Origin: an uncultured Bacilli bacterium
GTDB taxonomy: Bacteria > Bacillota_I > Bacilli_A > RF39 > UBA660
DNA: 29,921 bases
NCBI GenBank assembly: GCA_944363755.1
Contig: CALVVC010000001.1
Location: forward strand, 1 to 29,921
Direction: 5' to 3'
A program made the translations under genes and the position numbers. Of the stretch, positions 17,161 through 24,642 are shown in pieces. The notes under the pieces are model-generated. The model did no database searches, had not been told where the DNA came from, and saw only the letters and a program-made list of their open reading frames with translations. Within the stretch, counting starts at the first letter, position 1; each line of letters begins with the position of its first letter.

Positions 17161-17326
17161 AATAGAGAGTTTGTGGTAGGTGGAAACAAATAAAATAACT
17201 TTTTGAACTTGATAACCTTAAACATTTACGGATAAGCCCGATATAACTTTAAAGTGCATAGATTTCTATGAAACAAGGTGGTACCACGGAAAGATTCGTC
17301 CTTGTGTAATTAGAAATCTATTTTTA
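17161..17326 (+). promoter_or_regulatory. T-box leader, leucine (CTT specifier)
   Basis: The T-box sequence AAGGTGGTACCACG lies at 17275-17288. Stem I begins with AGAGAGT and contains GGTAGGTGGAAAC. The specifier is read as CTT (Leu) at 17208-17210 in GAACTTGATAACC, matching leuS downstream. The terminator form pairs ATAGATTTCT (17258-17267) with AGAAATCTAT (17312-17321), followed by TTTTT; the antiterminator uses the T-box sequence when uncharged tRNA-Leu binds. Confidence 0.93.
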
Positions 17327-17339
17327 TTAGGAGGCAATT

Positions 17340-17702
17340 ATGTTAGATGAATTGATATTATTTATAATGACTTTCTTATTAGTATTTATAATCTATGAAT
17401 TATTCTTAGTAAGAAAAGCTAAGAAGGATAAAAGAAGAAAAAAACCAATAGAGGTTAATTACCTGATTGGTAAATATAATCTTGATATAAATAAATTAAA
17501 TTATAGGAGACTCTTAAATATAATTAGTGTAGTTAGTGCTTTTGATATATCACTAGTAGTAACAATTGTATCATTATTTAATAATTTTCTTTTCCAATTA
17601 TTAGTGGGATTTGTCTTAATAATGCTCTTAATAATTGTAAGTTATGATATTGTAGGAAGAATATACAAGAAGAAAGGATGTTGCAAAAATGGAAAAAATT
17701 AA
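17340..17702 (+). CDS. Small membrane protein of unknown function, leuS operon
   Basis: 120 residues. A hydrophobic segment at 5-24 is followed by a strongly basic stretch (RKAKKDKRRKKP, 25-36), a soluble linker containing NYLIGKYNLDINKLNYRRLLN (40-60) and two more hydrophobic segments (about 66-81 and 84-106). The short C-terminus has a GCC motif. It is the first gene behind the Leu T-box (SD TAGGAGG at 17328-17334) and overlaps leuS by 14 nt, so its expression follows leucyl-tRNA charging. I do not recognise a characterised family. Confidence 0.72.
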   Translation: MLDELILFIMTFLLVFIIYELFLVRKAKKDKRRKKPIEVNYLIGKYNLDINKLNYRRLLNIISVVSAFDISLVVTIVSLFNNFLFQLLVGFVLIMLLIIVSYDIVGRIYKKKGCCKNGKN

Positions 17703-20091
17703 TGAAATAGAGAAGAAATGGCAAGATTATTGGCTAAATAATAAATGCTTTAAAGCAATAACAGGAGATAAGAATAAGAAACCTTATTATATATTAGTAG
17801 AGTTTCCTTACCCATCAGGAGCAGGATTACATGTAGGTCATGTTAGAAGTTATACAGCTCAAGATGTATTAGCAAGAGTAAAGCGTATGCAAGGATATAA
17901 TGTTTTATTTCCTATGGGCTGGGATGCTTTTGGAGCACCTGCAGAACAATATGCTATTAAAAATCATATTCATCCAAAAGATGCTGTTAAAGAAAATATA
18001 AAAACCTTTAAAGGACAAATGATGTCTTTAGGTTTCTCATTTGATTGGACACGCGAGTTTTCAACAACAGATCCTGAATACTACAAATGGACTCAGTGGC
18101 AGTTCTTACAGTTTTACAAGCATGGTATGGCCTATAAAGCTAAGAAAGATGTAAACTGGTGTCCAACTTGTAAAAGTGTTTTGTCAAATGAAGATGCTGC
18201 AGGTGGGGTATGTGAAAGATGTGGTAGTAAAGTTTTACAAAAAGAAAAAGAGCAATGGATGTTAAGAATGAGTGATTATGCTGAAGACTTACTTAAAGGA
18301 CTAGATGACACTAACTTCGCAGACCGTGTAAAACTAGGACAAATAAACTGGATAGGTAAGTCAACAGGAGCAGAAATAGATTTTACTGTTGAAGAAACTA
18401 ATGATAAATTAACAGTCTATACTACAAGATGTGATACATTGTTTGGTGTAACTTTCATGGTAATAGCACCAGAACATCCTATATTAGAGAAATTAAAAGA
18501 TATTATTACTAATATGGACGAAGTAAGAAAATATCAAGAGTATGCTAAAAGTAAAAGTGCTTTTGAAAGAGTTGAAGTAAACAAAGATAAAACTGGTGTA
18601 AAACTAGAGGGTATAACTGTCAAGAATCCTGTAAGTGGAGCATATGTTGACGTCTACATTTCTGATTATGTCATGATGGGTTATGGAACAGGTGCTATTA
18701 TGGCAGTTCCTGCTCATGATCAAAGAGACTATGACTTTGCTAAAAAATATAATATTCCAATCATCGAAGTTATTGAAGGTGGAAATATTTCTAAAGAAGC
18801 CTATACTGGTGATGGTAAAATGGTTAACTCAGACTTCTTAAATGGTTATACCAATAAAAAAGACTCTATAAATAGAATGTTAGAATACTTAAAAGAACAT
18901 AACTTAGGTAGAGAAAAAACAAACTATCGCTTACAAGACTGGATTTTCTCAAGACAAAGATTCTGGGGCGAACCAATACCAATGATATATTGTGAAAAGT
19001 GTGGTTGGGTTCCAATGGATGAGAAAGACTTACCTTTATTACTTCCAGATGTTGCCGAGTATGAGCCTACAGATACAGGAGAATCTCCTCTTGCTAAAAT
19101 AACAGACTGGGTTAATACAACTTGTCCAAACTGTGGTGGCTCTGCTAAACGTGAAACTGATACTATGCCTAACTGGGCAGGATCAAGCTGGTACTTCTTA
19201 AGATTTATGGATGCTAATAATAACAAAGAATTTGCCTCAATGGATGCCATGAAGTACTGGAAGAAAGTAGACTGGTATAATGGTGGTATGGAACATACTG
19301 CAAGACATCTACTATATGCGAGATTCTGGGTACAGTTCTTATATAATATAGGGTTAGTACCCTCAAAAGAAATGATTGATGTTCGCGTTAGCCATGGAAT
19401 GGTTTTAGGACCTGATAATCAAAAGATGAGTAAGAGTAAAGGGAATGTTATAAATCCAGATGATATTGTTAAAGAATATGGTGCTGATACTCTTAGAACT
19501 TATGAAATGTTTATGGGGGACTATACTCAAGATGTTCCATGGAGTACAGATTCCTTAAGAGGATGTAAAAGATTCTTAGATAGAGTGGAACGTCTAAAAT
19601 CTAAAGTTAATGATAAAACTGGTTTTACAGAATCATTAGTAGTTTTACAAAACAAGACAATTAAAGACTTAGATTCACAACTATCAAGGATGAGTTATAA
19701 CACTTATATATCTTCATTAATGATTTTAACTAATGCTTATGAAGATTTAGAAAGTATTACTAAAGAAGATTATCATTTACTATTAACACTATTAAATCCT
19801 GTCGCTCCTCATATCACAGAAGAATTAAATGAATCTTTAGGATATGAGCCATTATGTTATGAGAAGTGGCCTACTTATGATGAATCTAAACTTGTAGAAA
19901 CAGAAAAAGAAATAGCTGTCCAAGTTAATGGTAAAGTCCGCGCTACGATAACAATAAATGTTGATGATAGTGATGAAGTAGTTAAAGAAAAAGCCTTAGT
20001 ACAAGATAATGTAAAAAGATTTACTGAAGGTAAAGAAATAGTTAAGATAATAGTTATTAAAGGTAAAATAGTAAATATAGTTGTAAAATAA
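17689..20091 (+). CDS. leuS: Leucyl-tRNA synthetase
   Basis: Class I enzyme charging tRNA-Leu. Its 800 residues match the bacterial form. The HIGH motif is HVGH (48-51) in PYPSGAGLHVGHVRSY, and the KMSKS motif is at 579-583. Zinc-type CxxC pairs occur at about 157-178 and in the inserted domain before PNWAGSSWYFLR. The CP1 editing domain lies at about 220-400, with TTRCDTLFGVTFMVIAPEHP and GYGTGAIMAVPAHDQRDYDFA. It overlaps the upstream membrane gene by 14 nt and is controlled by the Leu T-box. Confidence 0.98.
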   Translation: MEKINEIEKKWQDYWLNNKCFKAITGDKNKKPYYILVEFPYPSGAGLHVGHVRSYTAQDVLARVKRMQGYNVLFPMGWDAFGAPAEQYAIKNHIHPKDAVKENIKTFKGQMMSLGFSFDWTREFSTTDPEYYKWTQWQFLQFYKHGMAYKAKKDVNWCPTCKSVLSNEDAAGGVCERCGSKVLQKEKEQWMLRMSDYAEDLLKGLDDTNFADRVKLGQINWIGKSTGAEIDFTVEETNDKLTVYTTRCDTLFGVTFMVIAPEHPILEKLKDIITNMDEVRKYQEYAKSKSAFERVEVNKDKTGVKLEGITVKNPVSGAYVDVYISDYVMMGYGTGAIMAVPAHDQRDYDFAKKYNIPIIEVIEGGNISKEAYTGDGKMVNSDFLNGYTNKKDSINRMLEYLKEHNLGREKTNYRLQDWIFSRQRFWGEPIPMIYCEKCGWVPMDEKDLPLLLPDVAEYEPTDTGESPLAKITDWVNTTCPNCGGSAKRETDTMPNWAGSSWYFLRFMDANNNKEFASMDAMKYWKKVDWYNGGMEHTARHLLYARFWVQFLYNIGLVPSKEMIDVRVSHGMVLGPDNQKMSKSKGNVINPDDIVKEYGADTLRTYEMFMGDYTQDVPWSTDSLRGCKRFLDRVERLKSKVNDKTGFTESLVVLQNKTIKDLDSQLSRMSYNTYISSLMILTNAYEDLESITKEDYHLLLTLLNPVAPHITEELNESLGYEPLCYEKWPTYDESKLVETEKEIAVQVNGKVRATITINVDDSDEVVKEKALVQDNVKRFTEGKEIVKIIVIKGKIVNIVVK

Positions 20092-20128
20092 AAAAGCAAA
20101 GAGGAAAAGATAACCTCCTTGCTTTTTT
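20091..20128 (+). terminator. leuS terminator with overlapping second hairpin
   Basis: AAAAAGCAAAGAGG (20091-20104) pairs with CCTCCTTGCTTTTT (20114-20127), with one A-C mismatch, followed by T's. The T tract is also the 5' arm of a second perfect 10-bp hairpin (20124-20133 with 20139-20148, TTTTT loop), so the two structures are mutually exclusive over 20124-20128. Confidence 0.85.
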
Positions 20129-20182
20129 CCACATTTTTTGTGGAAAAAGTATTTTAAAATATAGTAGAAAGGCTATGATTAT

Positions 20183-20353
20183 ATGAAAGTAAAAATATTT
20201 GACTATGAAGATGAAAGTGATTTACAAAAAGCTATGAATGAGTTTTTAGGCGATTTAGATGGAGAAGTTGTAGATATTAAGTATGCAGTTAGTTCTTTTC
20301 CTAGTGGTGAAGAACAGATTTATTGTTTTTCAGCTATGATAATTTATTATTAA
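20183..20353 (+). CDS. Cse60-like small protein
   Basis: 56 residues starting MKVKIFDYEDESDLQKAMNE and ending with GEEQIYCFSAMIIYY. The spacing and the C-terminal EEQIYCFSAMIIY block match my memory of the Cse60 family (sporulation protein of Bacillus, about 60 residues), whose biochemical role is unknown. SD GAAAGG at 20168-20173. It lies alone between the leuS terminator and the first candidate toxin module. The assignment rests on motif memory only and does not prove that this organism sporulates. Confidence 0.7.
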   Translation: MKVKIFDYEDESDLQKAMNEFLGDLDGEVVDIKYAVSSFPSGEEQIYCFSAMIIYY

Positions 20354-20368
20354 AAAATAAATAATACA

Positions 20369-20410
20369 TACGAAAACCCGTACTATGAAAGATACAGGTT
20401 TAATGCTATA
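20369..20410 (+). repeat. 42-bp repeat, copy 1 (left edge of module A)
   Basis: Identical to 24592-24633 at 40 of 42 positions. Both copies lie 15-20 nt after the stop codon of the preceding gene. The core AACCCGTA...TACNGGTT forms a hairpin, with one mismatch in this copy. It ends in TGCTATA, which overlaps the proposed promoter of the 20479 ORF. Confidence 0.85.
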
Positions 20411-20412
20411 CT
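20404..20412 (+). promoter_or_regulatory. Possible extended -10 promoter for the 20479 peptide
   Basis: TGC-TATACT (20404-20412) is an extended -10 motif; no good -35 is seen. The predicted start is near 20419, and the RNA from there would have its first 13 nt complementary to its 3' end (20624-20636). Confidence 0.5.
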
Positions 20413-20443
20413 ATATATGAATACATTTATTTGGAATTAGATG

Positions 20444-20470
20444 CTTTCTTTTATTAATAAAAGAAAGGAG
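20444..20470 (+). promoter_or_regulatory. SD-sequestering hairpin of candidate toxin A
   Basis: CTTTCTTTTA (20444-20453) pairs perfectly with TAAAAGAAAG (20458-20467) around TTAA. The SD AAAGGAG (20464-20470) has its first four bases in the 3' arm, so initiation would be hindered unless the stem opens. Confidence 0.65.
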
Positions 20471-20478
20471 CAAGATAC

Positions 20479-20556
20479 ATGAATAAACGAGAAAAATCAT
20501 TTTTCATAATTATCATTATTTTGCTATTCATTATTATCTCCCTTATTTATAGATAA
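20479..20556 (+). CDS. Candidate type I toxin A: 25-residue hydrophobic peptide
   Basis: 25 codons plus TAA. The N-terminus is charged (MNKREKS), followed by a run of 16 Ile/Leu/Phe/Ser residues and a C-terminal YR. Such a single short TM helix with charged ends is typical of type I toxins (Fst, Ldr, TisB, AapA classes). A strong SD (AAAGGAG, 8 nt spacing) shows that it is meant to be translated. The SD lies in a hairpin, the mRNA ends are complementary and a convergent antisense promoter lies 115-143 nt after the stop. Toxicity is inferred, not shown. Confidence 0.6.
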   Translation: MNKREKSFFIIIIILLFIIISLIYR

Positions 20557-20562
20557 TAATAA

Positions 20563-20588
20563 CATCTAATTCCTTACGGAATTAGATG
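20563..20588. repeat. Inverted repeat behind toxin A, repeating a leader sequence
   Basis: CATCTAATTCC (20563-20573) pairs perfectly with GGAATTAGATG (20578-20588), loop TTAC. The right arm plus C (20578-20589) is an exact 12-nt direct repeat of the mRNA leader at 20433-20444, so the leader can also pair with the left arm. There is no clean T tract on either strand, so it is not an obvious terminator. Confidence 0.75.
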
Positions 20589-20613
20589 CCCTTAAAAACT
20601 ATTTTTATGAAAG

Positions 20614-20648
20614 CATCTATTCTAATAGATGTATTCATTTTTATTTTA
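20614..20648 (+). terminator. Likely 3' end of the toxin A transcript
   Basis: CATCTAT (20614-20620) pairs with ATAGATG (20625-20631) around TCTA, followed by T-rich ATTCATTTTTATTTTA. A modest stem, but followed by two T runs. Confidence 0.5.
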
Positions 20649-20705
20649 TGTCAATTTCTTTGACAAATACATAATATCATATTTCTAGTTAATTGTCAAA
20701 GTTTC
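20635..20705 (-). repeat. 71-bp repeat, copy 1, carrying the antisense promoter
   Basis: Matches 25094-25164 at 68 of 71 positions (differences at 20688, 20689 and 20703). It contains the complete minus-strand promoter and the 5' hairpin of the antisense RNA, and forms the right edge of module A. Confidence 0.9.
20671..20699 (-). promoter_or_regulatory. Antisense promoter A
   Basis: Read on the minus strand: perfect TTGACA (20699-20694), a 17-bp spacer ending in TGA (extended -10), then TATTAT (20676-20671). One of the best promoter matches in the window. It faces the 20479 ORF and is back-to-back with the pheS T-box promoter. Confidence 0.8.
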
Positions 20706-20732
20706 AAATTTATTACTTTACAAATATAAAAT

Positions 20733-20761
20733 TTGACAAATCTATAGAATAATAATATAAT
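20733..20761 (+). promoter_or_regulatory. Promoter of the Phe T-box/pheST operon
   Basis: Perfect TTGACA (20733-20738), a 17-bp spacer, then perfect TATAAT (20756-20761). Confidence 0.88.
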
Positions 20762-20767
20762 CAAATA

Positions 20768-20994
20768 GAAATTTGTTGATGAAGAAGTCATCCAAGTAGT
20801 TAATTTCAAACTCTTAAAAGGAAATTATGGTCAGCGACTGAGAGCCATAATAGATAAGGAAATATAACGAATTTCAATGATGGAGTCAAACCGTGTATGA
20901 GCGTTAATCTATAATGAGGTAGTAGAAATACTATAAAAAAAGGTGGTACCACGAGCAATTCGTCCTTTATTGATGAACTGCTCGTTTTTATTTT
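20768..20994 (+). promoter_or_regulatory. T-box leader, phenylalanine (TTC specifier)
   Basis: T-box AAGGTGGTACCACG at 20940-20953, followed by AGCAATTCGTCC. The specifier is read as TTC (20873-20875), followed by a purine, in CGAATTTCAATG, matching pheS-pheT. The stem I distal part includes GGTCAGCGACTGAGAGCC. The terminator form pairs ACGAGCA (20951-20957) with TGCTCGT (20979-20985), followed by TTTTATTTTT. The leader occupies most of the long gene-free stretch before pheS. Confidence 0.93.
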
Positions 20995-21020
20995 TAAATA
21001 TTTGAAAGGAAGTGGTTAAT

Positions 21021-21074
21021 TTGGAAGAAGATTTTAAAAGTTATTTTAGATTAATCGTGTTAAATATAAGTTAA
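21021..21074 (+). CDS. Possible 17-residue ORF between T-box and pheS
   Basis: TTG start 10 nt after AAAGGA (21005-21010), reading MEEDFKSYFRLIVLNIS. The SD spacing is acceptable, but the ORF is short, without family, and may be chance or a relic of a gene that once lay here, as the unknown membrane gene does before leuS. Confidence 0.2.
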   Translation: MEEDFKSYFRLIVLNIS

Positions 21075-21098
21075 TATTAAAAAGAGAGGATAGAAGTT

Positions 21099-22136
21099 AT
21101 GAAAGAAAAATTAGAAGAAATTAAGATTAAAGGTTTAGAAAAAATTGAAAGTATAAAAAGTCTTACCGAACTTGAACAAGTTAGAAAAGATTTAACCGGT
21201 AAAAAAAGTGAATTATCAATGGTTTTAAAATCAATGAGTGATTTATCATCAGATGAAAAAAAATCAATAGGTATGTTAACTACTGAAATAAAAACATCTT
21301 TTATAGAAAAGTTAAGCCTTAAAGAAGAAGATCTTATCGCTTCTTTGAGTGTATTGGAAGAACCTATTGATTTGACTTTACCAGGAAAAAAGGTAAATGA
21401 AGGAGCACTTCATCCTATAACACAAATGAGAAATGATTTAAATGATGCTTTCTTATCATTAGGCTTTGAAGTTTATAGTGAGGATGATATTAGTAGTGAA
21501 AAATATGCATTTGATAATTTAAACTTTGCTAAAGATCATCCAGCTCGTCAATCTATGGATACATATTGGCTTGAAGGAACCGAAGATAAAGAAGGAGCAG
21601 AAAGATTGTGTTTAAGACCACATTTAACTGGAGGATCTGTTAGATATTTACAAAAGCATGGAGCACCAGCAAGATTTGTATATCCAGGAGGAGCATATAG
21701 AAATGAAACAACTGATGCAAGACATGAAAGAGCTTTTTTCCAGTATGAAGCTTTAATTGTTGATAAAGATATATCATTCTCATCAGGAATGGTTCTTATT
21801 CAAACTATTTTAGAGAAAGTTTTTGGAAGAAAAATAAACACAAGAATGAGAGAAGGATTTTTCCCATTCACAGAACCAGGTTATGAAATTGATATGGAAT
21901 GTTTAGTCTGTGGTGGTAAAGGCTGTAAAGTATGCAATCATAATGGTTGGATAGAAGTTATGCCAGGTGGTGTAATTCATCCAAACGTATTAAGATCAGC
22001 TGGATTAAATCCAGAAGAATGGACAGGATTTTATATTAATATAGGACTAGATAGATTAGTAATGATGAGATATGGGGTAGATGATGTAAGACTATTCCAT
22101 AGTGCTGACTTAAGATTTTTAAAACAATTTAAATAG
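21099..22136 (+). CDS. pheS: Phenylalanyl-tRNA synthetase alpha chain
   Basis: Catalytic subunit of the alpha2-beta2 class II enzyme. It has 345 residues. The N-terminal coiled coil (about 1-90) is followed by the class II core: HPITQMRND (105-113), motif 2 GGAYRNETTDARHERAFFQYEAL and motif 3 GLDRLVMMRYGVDDVR. A four-cysteine segment (CLVCGGKGCKVC) before GWIEVMPGGVIHPNVL is seen in many PheS proteins and may bind zinc. SD GAGAGGA. pheT follows after 13 nt. Confidence 0.98.
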   Translation: MKEKLEEIKIKGLEKIESIKSLTELEQVRKDLTGKKSELSMVLKSMSDLSSDEKKSIGMLTTEIKTSFIEKLSLKEEDLIASLSVLEEPIDLTLPGKKVNEGALHPITQMRNDLNDAFLSLGFEVYSEDDISSEKYAFDNLNFAKDHPARQSMDTYWLEGTEDKEGAERLCLRPHLTGGSVRYLQKHGAPARFVYPGGAYRNETTDARHERAFFQYEALIVDKDISFSSGMVLIQTILEKVFGRKINTRMREGFFPFTEPGYEIDMECLVCGGKGCKVCNHNGWIEVMPGGVIHPNVLRSAGLNPEEWTGFYINIGLDRLVMMRYGVDDVRLFHSADLRFLKQFK

Positions 22137-22149
22137 GAGGAATATAAAT

Positions 22150-24573
22150 ATGCGAGTATCATTAAATTTAATAAAAAAGTACGTTGATTTACCTAAAGAT
22201 TTAACTGATAAACAAATAGCTTATGATATGACACTTAGAACTGTTGAGGTAGAAAATGTAGAAGATGTCTCATTAAAATATCATGACATAGTAGTAGGAA
22301 AAATTTTAGAAGTAAAAAAGCATCCAAACGCTGATAGATTAAAAATATGTATAACTGATATAGGGGAAGATAATCCTGTTCAAATCGTTTGTGGAGGTTC
22401 TAACCTATATGAAGGAGAATATGTAGTTGTATCAAAACCAGGTGCAGAAGTAGTTTGGCATGGAGAAGGAGAACCTGTAAAAGTAAAGGAAACAAAAATG
22501 AGAGGAGAACCTTCTTATGGTATGATTTGTGCCGCAGAAGAAGTTTACTTAGATGATTTCTTTCCTGCTAATAGTGAAACTGAAATAATTGATTTAAAAG
22601 GTATTGATTGTAAACCAGGTGATTCTATCGCTAATATAATAGATATGAATGATACTGTATTAGAAATAGATAATAAATCACTTTCAAATAGACCTGACTT
22701 ATGGGGACATTATGGCATTGCTAGAGAATTATCTGCTATTTATAATGTTCCACTAAAGAAGTTATCTAAATATGAGATAGAAAAAGATTTGCCAAAGTAT
22801 AGTGTTGAAATAAAAGATACAACTAAATGTAATAGGTATGTAGCAGTAGAAATAGATGGTATTTATGAAAAGAAATCACCAATTTGGATGCAATCACTAT
22901 TATCTAAAACTGGCCAAAGACCAATAAATGCTATCGTTGATATTACAAATTATGTAATGATGGTAGTAGGTCAACCACTTCATGCTTTTGATAAAACACA
23001 CGTTAATGGGGAAAAAATAATAGTAAGAAATGCTAAAGAAAATGAAGAATTACTATTACTTGATAATAATACAATTAAACTTACAAAAGATGACTTAGTA
23101 ATATGTGATGAAAAAGATGCCATGGCCCTAGCAGGTATTAGAGGTGGTAAAAAAGATTCTATTTTACCTGATACAAAAGGAATTGTTTTAGAAGTTGCAA
23201 ATTTTTCTGCAAATACAATTAGAAAAACTGGAAAAAGATTTGCTGAAAAAACTGATGCCTCTATTAGATATGAGAAAGGTATTGATACAGAAAGAGTAGA
23301 TGAAGGACTAAGTTTAGCTTTAGAATTAATTAAAGAGATATTTAAAGAAAGTAAAATAATTAAATACAATGATGTTTATCCTAATAAAACTAAAAATAAT
23401 GAAATAAAAGTAAGTGAAGAATTTCTAGATACAAGACTAGGTAAAAAAATACCAAAAGATAAAATAGAGCAAATTTTAACATCTCTTGGATATGAATTAT
23501 CTTATAATAAAGGAGTATATAATATAATAGTACCTACTTGGAGATCAACTGGCGATGTATCAATTAAAGATGATGTAATGGGAGATATTGCTAGAATACT
23601 TTCTTTTGATAGTTTTGAAGCTAAGCCAATAAACATAACTCTTGAACATTCTATAATTCAAAATGATGTTTTACTTAATAGAAGAATAGAAGAATATTTA
23701 TCAAAAAGATGTGGCTTCTATGAAATTTATACTTATCCTTGGATTGATGAAAAATATATTCATGCTGCCAAAATAGATACAAGTAAATCTTTAAAATTAG
23801 CAACACCACCATCTCCAACTTTAGCATATTTAAAAACTTCTTTAATACCAGGAATGTTAGAGGCAATTGCTAAAAACTTAAGATATTATAATGAGTTCAA
23901 ATTATTTGAAATAGCAGAAGTTTATCAAAAAGGAGATTATAGACCATCAAGTAATGATGAAATATTACCAGTTCAAAATAATTATTTAACTGGATGTATA
24001 GTAGGTAAAAATGCTAAAGAAATATTTTATGAAACAAAAGGTGTAATTGAAAATATGGCAAGATATTGTCATATGGAAGATATTAAATTAGAAAAAAAGG
24101 AAAAACCTACTTGGGCAGACATAAATGCTTATCTAAATGTAACTAAAGATGATGAAATAATAGGTTCTTTAGGATTATTATCAGTACAAACTATGTCTAA
24201 TTCAAAAATCAAAAGAACAAATGTAGCTATCTTTGAAATTAATTCTGATAAACTTATTTCTTATACTTCTAGAACAAATAAATATGAGAGATTACCAGAG
24301 CTACCATTAGTTGAAAAAGATTTATCTATTTTAGTTAATAAAGAAGTTGAATGGAAGACAATTGAAAATAGTATAAATTCAATAGTTAAAGAAATAGAAT
24401 TTGTAGATGAATATAAAGGTAGTCAAATACCTAGTGACAAAAAGTCAATTACTTTAAAAGTAAAAATAATTAATGAATCTACTACAATGACATCTGAACA
24501 AATAAATGAGAAGATTAACCATATCTTAAAAGTTTTAAACAAGAAATGTGGTGCAGAACTTAGAACAGAATAA
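22150..24573 (+). CDS. pheT: Phenylalanyl-tRNA synthetase beta chain
   Basis: Beta subunit, which binds tRNA and edits Tyr-tRNA-Phe. It has 807 residues. It contains an EMAP-type tRNA-binding domain at about 40-150 (VGKILEVKKHPNADRLKICITDIG), B3/B4 editing-domain sequence (RPINAIVDITNYVMMVVGQPLHAFD), a B5 domain near 400-475 and a C-terminal ferredoxin-like anticodon-binding domain ending in LKVLNKKCGAELR. SD TAGGAGG. It is the last gene of the Phe T-box operon; no clear terminator with a T tract follows. Confidence 0.98.
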   Translation: MRVSLNLIKKYVDLPKDLTDKQIAYDMTLRTVEVENVEDVSLKYHDIVVGKILEVKKHPNADRLKICITDIGEDNPVQIVCGGSNLYEGEYVVVSKPGAEVVWHGEGEPVKVKETKMRGEPSYGMICAAEEVYLDDFFPANSETEIIDLKGIDCKPGDSIANIIDMNDTVLEIDNKSLSNRPDLWGHYGIARELSAIYNVPLKKLSKYEIEKDLPKYSVEIKDTTKCNRYVAVEIDGIYEKKSPIWMQSLLSKTGQRPINAIVDITNYVMMVVGQPLHAFDKTHVNGEKIIVRNAKENEELLLLDNNTIKLTKDDLVICDEKDAMALAGIRGGKKDSILPDTKGIVLEVANFSANTIRKTGKRFAEKTDASIRYEKGIDTERVDEGLSLALELIKEIFKESKIIKYNDVYPNKTKNNEIKVSEEFLDTRLGKKIPKDKIEQILTSLGYELSYNKGVYNIIVPTWRSTGDVSIKDDVMGDIARILSFDSFEAKPINITLEHSIIQNDVLLNRRIEEYLSKRCGFYEIYTYPWIDEKYIHAAKIDTSKSLKLATPPSPTLAYLKTSLIPGMLEAIAKNLRYYNEFKLFEIAEVYQKGDYRPSSNDEILPVQNNYLTGCIVGKNAKEIFYETKGVIENMARYCHMEDIKLEKKEKPTWADINAYLNVTKDDEIIGSLGLLSVQTMSNSKIKRTNVAIFEINSDKLISYTSRTNKYERLPELPLVEKDLSILVNKEVEWKTIENSINSIVKEIEFVDEYKGSQIPSDKKSITLKVKIINESTTMTSEQINEKINHILKVLNKKCGAELRTE

Positions 24574-24591
24574 AAAAGCAAATGATATATT

Positions 24592-24633
24592 TACGAAAAC
24601 CCGTACTACGAAAGATACGGGTTTAATGCTATA
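24592..24633 (+). repeat. 42-bp repeat, copy 2 (left edge of module B)
   Basis: 40 of 42 identical to 20369-20410. Here the hairpin AACCCGTA (24598-24605) with TACGGGTT (24616-24623) is perfect, with a 10-nt loop. It could act as a weak end for the pheT transcript, but no T tract follows. One frame through it reads YENPYYERYGFNAI without a start codon. Confidence 0.85.
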
Positions 24634-24642
24634 TACGAATAT

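Larger units (their letters stand above)
20555..20664 (-). ncRNA. Candidate antisense RNA A (antitoxin)
   Basis: Transcription from the minus-strand promoter at 20671-20699 would begin at about 20664. The RNA would open with a 5' hairpin (GTCAA-AGAAA-TTGAC, 20664-20650) and run toward the toxin stop codon, covering the whole 3' UTR of the toxin mRNA. The left end is uncertain: the 20563-20588 hairpin is a plausible stop but its tail (TTATTATTAT) is a weak T tract. Confidence 0.5.

Noticed and set aside
20563..20588. Hairpin 20563-20588 as a bidirectional terminator like that of the par locus
   Set aside because: The stem is good, but neither strand has a proper T tract (CCCTTAAAAACT on plus, TTATTATTATCT on minus), so I list it only as an inverted repeat.
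20768..20994. Large structured RNA before pheS as a new riboswitch
   Set aside because: The AAGGTGGTACCACG box, TTC specifier and terminator identify it as an ordinary Phe T-box.
24582..24626. 14-codon ORF across the 42-bp repeat (MIYLRKPVLRKIRV)
   Set aside because: No SD, no matching start in the other repeat copy, and too short to support.
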